The notes below the pieces were generated by a model. That model did no database searches. It worked only from the letters and a program-made list of their open reading frames with translations, and was not told the origin of the DNA. A stretch of DNA of 64,000 bases from Edaphochlamys debaryana. Taxonomy: Eukaryota > Chlorophyta > Chlorophyceae > Chlamydomonadales. The position numbers and the translations under genes were made by a program. The stretch lies in NCBI GenBank assembly GCA_016858145.1, contig JAEHOE010000024.1:124001-188000 (forward strand), given 5' to 3'. Below, piece by piece: positions 58,701 through 64,000 of the stretch. Position 1 is the first letter of the stretch. Every line of letters begins with the position of its first letter.

Positions 58701-60917
58701 AACCGGCGCTACGCGGAGGCCTGCGTGGGCTACGCGGAGAGCCACGACCAGGTGCGGTGGGGGCCGGTGTAGGAGGGGGAGGCCGCGTGGAGGGGGGGCG
58801 CCCCTTCTACAGGACGGGCGGATTAGCACCACACCGCGGGCTGGGCGGGGTAGGAGGATGCCGAGAACGGGTGGGGAAGCTGGGGAGTCGCGGAGTGGGG
58901 CTGTCGAGGAGGACGGATGGTTTGATCCGACCCTGACCGGCCTGCCACGTCATCCCTCCCCTCAGGCGCTGGTGGGCGACAAGACCATCGCCTTCTGGCT
59001 CATGGACAAGGACATGTACGACTACATGGTGCGTGCGCCGTACTTGCAACCTCACTCCTGCTGCCGTACAACCGCGCACGCGCACGGGCCGCACCGCCGC
59101 GATCCGCATTCCCGTCGCGATTGCTCCTCCCCACCACCACACCCGTCCCCTACCCCTCCTCCCCTCCCAGGCCGTGCCCGGCTCGGGCCCCCAGTCCATG
59201 ATTGTGGACCGCGGTATTGCGCTGCACAAGCTCATCCGCCTGCTCACCATCGCCCTGGGCGGGGAGTCATACCTCAACTTTATGGGTGAGTGGCGGAGGG
59301 GGCGCGGGGCTGTGGGGCTGTGCATAACTGTTGGGTAGAGGGCGGGGTCTGGCACACTCCGAGCAGGGGTCACTGAGGGGAAGGGTGAGGGCCTGCCTGG
59401 GTCACTGGTGGGAAAGGGCGGGCTCTGCGACGAGCCGAGCAGGGGGCCTGGCTGGCCAACGGTTGCGGGCTTGCCCGTGCATTCGCCGACCCCAGCCCTC
59501 CACACCTCCCTCCTCACCCCCCCTCCCTCCCCCATCCCCGCCCCCACCACCCCGGCAGGCAACGAGTTCGGCCACCCCGAGTGGATCGACTTCCCCCGCG
59601 TGGACTCGTACGACCCCTCGACGGGCAAGTTCGTGCCCGGCAACGGCGGCTCGCTGCACCTGTGCCGCCGCCGCTGGGACCTGGCCGACGCCGAGTTCCT
59701 CAAGTACAAGTTCCTGCAGGCCTTTGACCGCGCCATGGTGCACCTGGACAAGGTGGGGCCGTGAGCTTTTGGCTATTTCCTAATGCAGTTCATTGTTTCC
59801 GGTAGTGCGTGGGGCTGTCGAGGGGGGTAGAGTGGGACCGTGTCAAGGTGCACCTGGACATGGTGCGTGCCCTTGTAGGTAGCAGTTCGGTAGCCGCAGA
59901 GCGTCGCGTCTTTGCAGAATGGTGCTGTCAAGGGGTGCTGGGGCTGGGGCGTCGTGAGGGCAGGGAAAGTGACGGCCCTTCTCCTGCGCCACGGCTTCCT
60001 ATGACCGTCAGCGCAAACCTCTCTCAACCCCTCCTCCCCCCCCTCCACTCCTCCTGCTCCCCGCCCCCAGGCCTTCGGCTACATGTCTGCGCCCAACTCG
60101 TACATCAGCCGCAAGGACGAGGCCGACAAGGTCATTGTCTTCGAGCGCGGCGACCTGGTGTTCGTCTTCAACTTCCACCCCACCCAGTCGTTCCAGGACT
60201 ACCGCGTGGGCTGCCGCGAGCCCGGCCCGTACAAGGTGCGTGCGTGCGCGGTTTTAGGGTTTTTCCCGCAAGAGGCAGGGATGGATGAGTGCAAACGAGC
60301 GTCGGGAGTGCAGGCAGCGCGGTGACTCTTGCCTCCGCGCTGTGCCAGCCCCGCAATCCCTCGGCCCAGCCGCAACACCCGCCGCCCTCTGCCTCCCACC
60401 CGCGCAGCTCATCCTGTCCTCTGACGAGGAGGTCTTCGGCGGCTACCGCAACATCACCAAGGACGCGGACGCCGCCTTCCAGACGCAGTCGGGCAACTAC
60501 GACAACCGCCCGCACTCGTTCCAGGTGAGGCGAGTGGAAAGCTGTCGAAGCGGTTTGGGGCCGCTGAGAGCGGTTGCCTGCTGCCCTGCGTTCGCTCCCA
60601 CTCACACACGCCCGCGCCCACGACTCCCAGGCCCGTGCGAGCAGCCCTTCACACACGCGCGCGCGCCTCCTCCGCCCCTTCTGCCTCCTCTGCTCCGGCC
60701 TGCACAACACGGCGTGCGACTGGCTCGTTCCTCACCTCTCATCCCCCACCTCCTGCCCCCCACCCCCACCCCCATGCCTACCCCCCAGGTGTACGCGCCC
60801 GCCCGCACGTGCGCCGTGTACGGCCCGGCCGACTGGGCCGACAAGGACGCCGACCGCAAGCCGCACGGCATCCCCGGCCTGGGCGTCAAGGACCTGGGCC
60901 CGTACTTCTCCAGGTAG
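52788..60917 (+). CDS. SBE: class II starch (1,4-alpha-glucan) branching enzyme
   Basis: Cuts alpha-1,4 chains and re-joins them by alpha-1,6 bonds to make amylopectin in the chloroplast. Twenty-one exons join in phase to 877 residues: 52788-52857, 52920-53344, 53471-53546, 53814-53896, 54163-54293, 54939-55045, 55206-55296, 55508-55637, 56591-56656, 56847-56918, 57120-57261, 57510-57644, 57831-57978, 58235-58298, 58641-58751, 58966-59028, 59171-59285, 59559-59752, 60071-60235, 60408-60524, 60789-60917 (TAG). A basic transit peptide is followed by a short coiled coil ([17 protein letters not shown]) and a Pro/Ala linker. CBM48 follows ([20 protein letters not shown]), then the GH13 barrel: region [22 protein letters not shown] (nucleophile Asp), [14 protein letters not shown] (acid/base Glu), IV YAESHDQ. 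The C-terminal domain ends at GPYFSR. All catalytic residues are present, so the enzyme should be active. Confidence 0.95.
55155..55196 (+). repeat. interstitial telomere-like repeat (CCCTAAA type)
   Basis: Intron 6 of the branching enzyme gene contains CTAAACCCTAAACCCT followed by degenerate CCAAACC and GAAACCCTAACC units just before the acceptor at 55205. CCCTAAA is the plant-type telomere unit, while Chlamydomonas-type telomeres use CCCTAAAA. Confidence 0.75.
55614..56050 (+). repeat. tandem repeats of a branching-enzyme exon edge
   Basis: The exon end and donor at 55614-55645 (AGCTCGGGTACAACGC, ATCCAGGTGCGG) recur at about 55734-55765 and, more diverged, at about 56021-56052. Shared intron sequence such as TTGTTACT and CCAGCAC lies between them, inside the 950-bp intron 8. 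Confidence 0.85.
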
Positions 60918-61800
60918 ACTGGATCAGATCTCAAGGCCTGCGGTCTGATCCAGTCCGATCTGATCTTGTCCGGTCCGGTCAAGTTTGGTCTGGTCTGGAG
61001 TCCGGTCGGGTCTGGTCTGGTCCGGCGGAGGCGTGGCGGGGATCCTCGCGTGGGGAAGAGTCGCGCCGGGGCCCTGAGCTCGCGTGGACTGCGGGGCTGG
61101 AGCTGCGGGGACGGAAGGGCCTGGGGGTGAGAAAAGGGACTGGTGGGGGCGCGAGGTGTGAGCCAAGGGGTGGCGGGACTTGAGGGGCTCCGTCGCGGCC
61201 GGAGCGGAAGGAGAAGAGCAGACGGTAGCAGCACTGGGGTCGGCGCGGGTGAGGAGGACGCTGGTGGCTGCGTAAGCCGGCGGTAGAGCAGGAAGGCCTG
61301 GTCAGCCGCCCTGGATTCGGCCCTGCCGCGCCTCTCTCCGTCGCGCCTTGGTCCGTTGTTGCCGGGCGCGAATCGGAGAGGCGCTGGCGGCGGCGAGTTC
61401 AGGATGGCGAGCGCGCGGGCAGGCCGAGGCTTGGGTTTGGGCCCGGAAAGGGGTTCGTGTATGTACTACGATAGCTGATGCTGCTGAGTTTTGGGCCAAC
61501 GTGTAGCTGTTCGTTCGTGTTGGGGCGTTTTGACTTTCGAGGCCTTGACGATTTTCGCGGCAATTTCGAGCGAGTGACTGCGCGACGCTAGGGCGAGGCA
61601 AGAAGAGGCTGTGCATGTGCGCTGCCGGAGCATGTGCCGCGCATACACGGTTTGCTGTTGCTGTGTTCCTGGTACTGCTGTGTTAGCTTGGACCGTTCTC
61701 TGCATTCCTTGGGCGGTTGGTGCCATGACCGGTAGCGTGACTCGGGTTGGATTTTGGCCGCGCTCGCGACGATTAGCGGTGACAGGCCGTTGTAAAGCAT
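60918..61800 (+). other. branching enzyme 3' UTR
   Basis: Runs from the stop codon to the TGTAA at 61791. Its first 110 bases are a degenerate TCTGGTC/TCCGGTC repeat. I see no gene on either strand. Confidence 0.5.
61791..61795 (+). terminator. TGTAA polyadenylation signal, branching enzyme gene
   Basis: TGTAA in the run TTGTAAAGC, about 875 bases after the stop codon. Confidence 0.5.
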
Positions 61801-63806
61801 TGCTGCAGTTATGAGCCCGACAGTTCCCGGTCAGGTGCCTTAGGGATTCGAGGTGCGCTGCTGCTGGATCGTGCCGGGTCGGAGGGCATAGCCTCCAGTC
61901 AGTGCACAAGCAGCAAGGCTAGCTAGCACCAAAGCGGGGATGCGGGACGTTGCGGGGATACGTGCCCTGGATAGGCTGCGAGACTGGCCAACGGCGCCGT
62001 TTGGGCCAGCCTCAGGCGCCACATGGGCAAAGTCCCAGCATTGCGGACACGCAACGAAGCTATTCAGGGGAGGACGCCACATCAATCAGCGTGCCCCGTT
62101 GTGGGATATGATCCGTGCGGCCATGCCCTCCACACATGGTATTCCCCGCTTCCGCGTGAGCCCGCGACAAGCTCGGACCACCAGCTCTGGTTTTTTTTTA
62201 CATTCGGATGCACACGATGCAAGGGGGTGCACACGCCTGCACCCAGGCCCTGCGCGGGCGGTGTCTTGCTGCGAGTTCGGCCGGCCCCTGCCCCCTCGCC
62301 GATACGCACGGCCCGTTTCCTCATTCTTTTACTCCGTACCCAATCAGGTCCCTGAGATCGTAGCCGTCGTACATCAGGGACCTCTTGGGCACCCCATTTG
62401 GTCGTTGAGGCCTGGGCGCACCCCCATCCGCCTGTATAATCTTTCTCACTGTGTACTCTCTCAAGGCACGGTGTGGGGGAAAGGAGACACGGGAGAGGGG
62501 GAGGTCGTGTGGGTCAGTAGGTGTGTCAGGACACACCATGGGATGACATATCGGGAGCGCTGGGAGCAAAGGTGAATGCTCGAGATGTCCGGGAACCCTT
62601 TGCGAGAGCCCCGATATGTGGGCTGCAGGGTAGACAGCTGTGCACACGCTAGTCGTGATGCACTGATGGCGCAGCCAATCAGCTGATTATGGCAGAGGTA
62701 CCGATCAGCAGCCGTGGGGATGGAGGTGTCCCCAGCAGGCGATGGTGTGGCGCGTACCGTACCGTGTGCTGACAGGTGGTGTGGGTCGGGTTGGAGCGTG
62801 CCTCCTGTGCAGCCTGTCCCTCAGCGGGTCGCCGATGCCCACCCTTGCCCCCGCGCTCCCTAAACTGCAGGGAGGCAGCTGGAGTCCCCCTTCAAAGGAG
62901 CTTGTAGCCTTCCAACGGACACCCTCGTCCTCAGCCTCGTCGGCTGATAGTCCGGACACTGGCTGGCATGGGCCGAATGGGCGCGGTCGCTTTATCGCAT
63001 TGGGTGAGAGGGATGGCTTGTACGAGTCAGGGGGTAGGGTTTTAAGAATGCTCTTGCGTCCAGGGGCGTGTTCGGGGCGCGCGGGTGAGATACCAAGTCC
63101 GGGCGAGGGATCCCGCCTCGGGATGTTGCGGAGATGTTTGGTCCGACACGCGGCCTGCATATACCCTGCGCGACTTGCCCAGAGCAGAGCCAGCGCTGTG
63201 GGAGGCCACTGGAGTGCACGCAGGGGGTTTGGTCGAAGGCCGCTTTGGCCGGCGTCTCATCCCGTCCCGCCCGTTGTGACCTCGCTCAACGCTCGGCCTA
63301 CGTGCCCCGCACCCTGTAGTCTGCACTGTTAGGCCCTGATACACGTAGATCATCACCGATCACCTGCAAGGGTTGACCATACTCGTAGACTGATAAATTG
63401 AAAGCCGGACCGAGCTCCGCCAGAGGCAGCCGCCGTATAGCCCCTGAGGACGTGACATAACTCAGTCACGGCGCAGGGCGCAAGAGCCAGGGTCAGCGCT
63501 CAACAAGCCTATTTCATTCCTCCAAATGGCGCGGAATGAGCAGCCGCAGCCATTGGAATCTTACCTATAGGGCTCATGAACGACGTGATCGACGGCCGAT
63601 GAACGACGTGCAGGAGGATATCGAGGGCATCGCCAGGTGCGGGATGGAGTTGGGAGGTAGCAGCGCCGTCCTTCCCAGCTCCCTGCGGCATCCGCTAAGT
63701 GCTTACCTGCCTGCTGGCTTCCTTGCAGCGGGTCCGCGATCGCTGGCCGACACAGGGGGCACAAGCAAACCAAGTCGGAAGCGGGAGGACACTTCAACGG
63801 ATATGA
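61801..63806. other. intergenic region with no supported gene
   Basis: GC content is lower than in the genes. Open frames on both strands lack splice or family support. Short matches to other parts of the window occur: TGTCAGGACACACCATGGG at 62526 is also at 38312, and GCATAGCCTCCA at 61887 is also near 49063. These hint at degraded dispersed elements. Confidence 0.4.
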
Positions 63807-64000
63807 ACACACATTGAAAGGTGGTGCGATGAAGGTGTCTTCACCGAAGAAGTCACAGTCGACATGGACGGCTGTGGCCAGCAGGTGCGTGTTTGGCAGC
63901 AGCAGGCCATCCGCAGCTGGCCATCCGCCATCCTCAGGCAGCTGTCTTTGGCGAAGTGCGGTTTTGAGGTCCAGCTGCTGCCTCCACCGCAGGCTGTGGT
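63807..64000 (+). CDS. possible exon of a gene running off the window
   Basis: A frame stays open from 63807 to the window end and includes GVFTEEVTVDMDGCG and LSLAKCGFEVQLLPPPQAVV. A donor-like CAG|GTGCGTG at about 63884 offers an alternative reading in which an ATG at 63830 opens a short first exon. Composition is coding-like, but there is no family match, so this is only a candidate. Confidence 0.2.

Noticed and set aside
62321..62647. Minus-strand frame ending in a Tyr/Asp-rich stretch
   Set aside because: Looks slightly coding but has no supported start, partner exon or family; could be a degraded element.

Overview
The window looks like nuclear DNA of a volvocine-type green alga (Chlamydomonadales). 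It is very GC-rich, its genes are split into many short exons with short GT-AG introns, TGTAA polyadenylation signals follow most genes, and the gene content fits an alga: a chloroplast mTERF-like protein, a plastid starch branching enzyme, an SLT/SAC1-type sulfate transporter, a ciliary basal-body protein and a hydroxyproline-rich wall-type protein. I found no rRNA, tRNA, CRISPR array or prokaryotic signal. Exon models were built by hand from splice sites, reading-phase continuity and family motifs. They close in frame for most genes.

Layout. 0.2-6.4 kb (+): 3' part of a four-domain voltage-gated cation channel (domain III pore, domain IV, EF hand, IQ-like tail). 8.5-10.5 kb (-): secreted Cys-rich protein with a SPKP stalk. 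11.8-13.3 kb (-): unidentified, possibly secreted protein. 15.2-17.4 kb (-): mTERF-like plastid protein. 18.0-26.2 kb (+): a YbaK-type tRNA-deacylase domain fused to an OB-like domain and a DEDDy 3'-5' exonuclease, with a small antisense gene inside one intron. 26.7-31.3 kb (+): BBOF1 homologue. 32.6-38.7 kb (+): sodium/sulfate transporter. 40.2-42.9 kb (+): helical protein of unknown function. 44.0-47.2 kb (-): type II membrane protein with a PAN/Apple-like module. 47.6-50.3 kb (+): RHIP1 homologue. 52.8-60.9 kb (+): class II starch branching enzyme. 61-64 kb: 3' UTR and mostly non-coding sequence.

Relations. The mTERF-like and YbaK-exonuclease genes are divergent over about 600 bp, and both have transit-peptide-like N-termini. 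The PAN protein and RHIP1 genes are divergent over about 360 bp. The 40-kb gene and the PAN gene converge with their polyadenylation signals only 25 bp apart. Nothing suggests an operon or one shared pathway, although the channel and BBOF1 are both plausible ciliary proteins.

The two most notable observations are the YbaK-OB-exonuclease fusion, which looks like a single-chain RNA or tRNA quality-control factor, and a recurring intron architecture in which an exon edge with its splice site is duplicated 67-180 bp away inside the adjoining intron, in at least seven genes.
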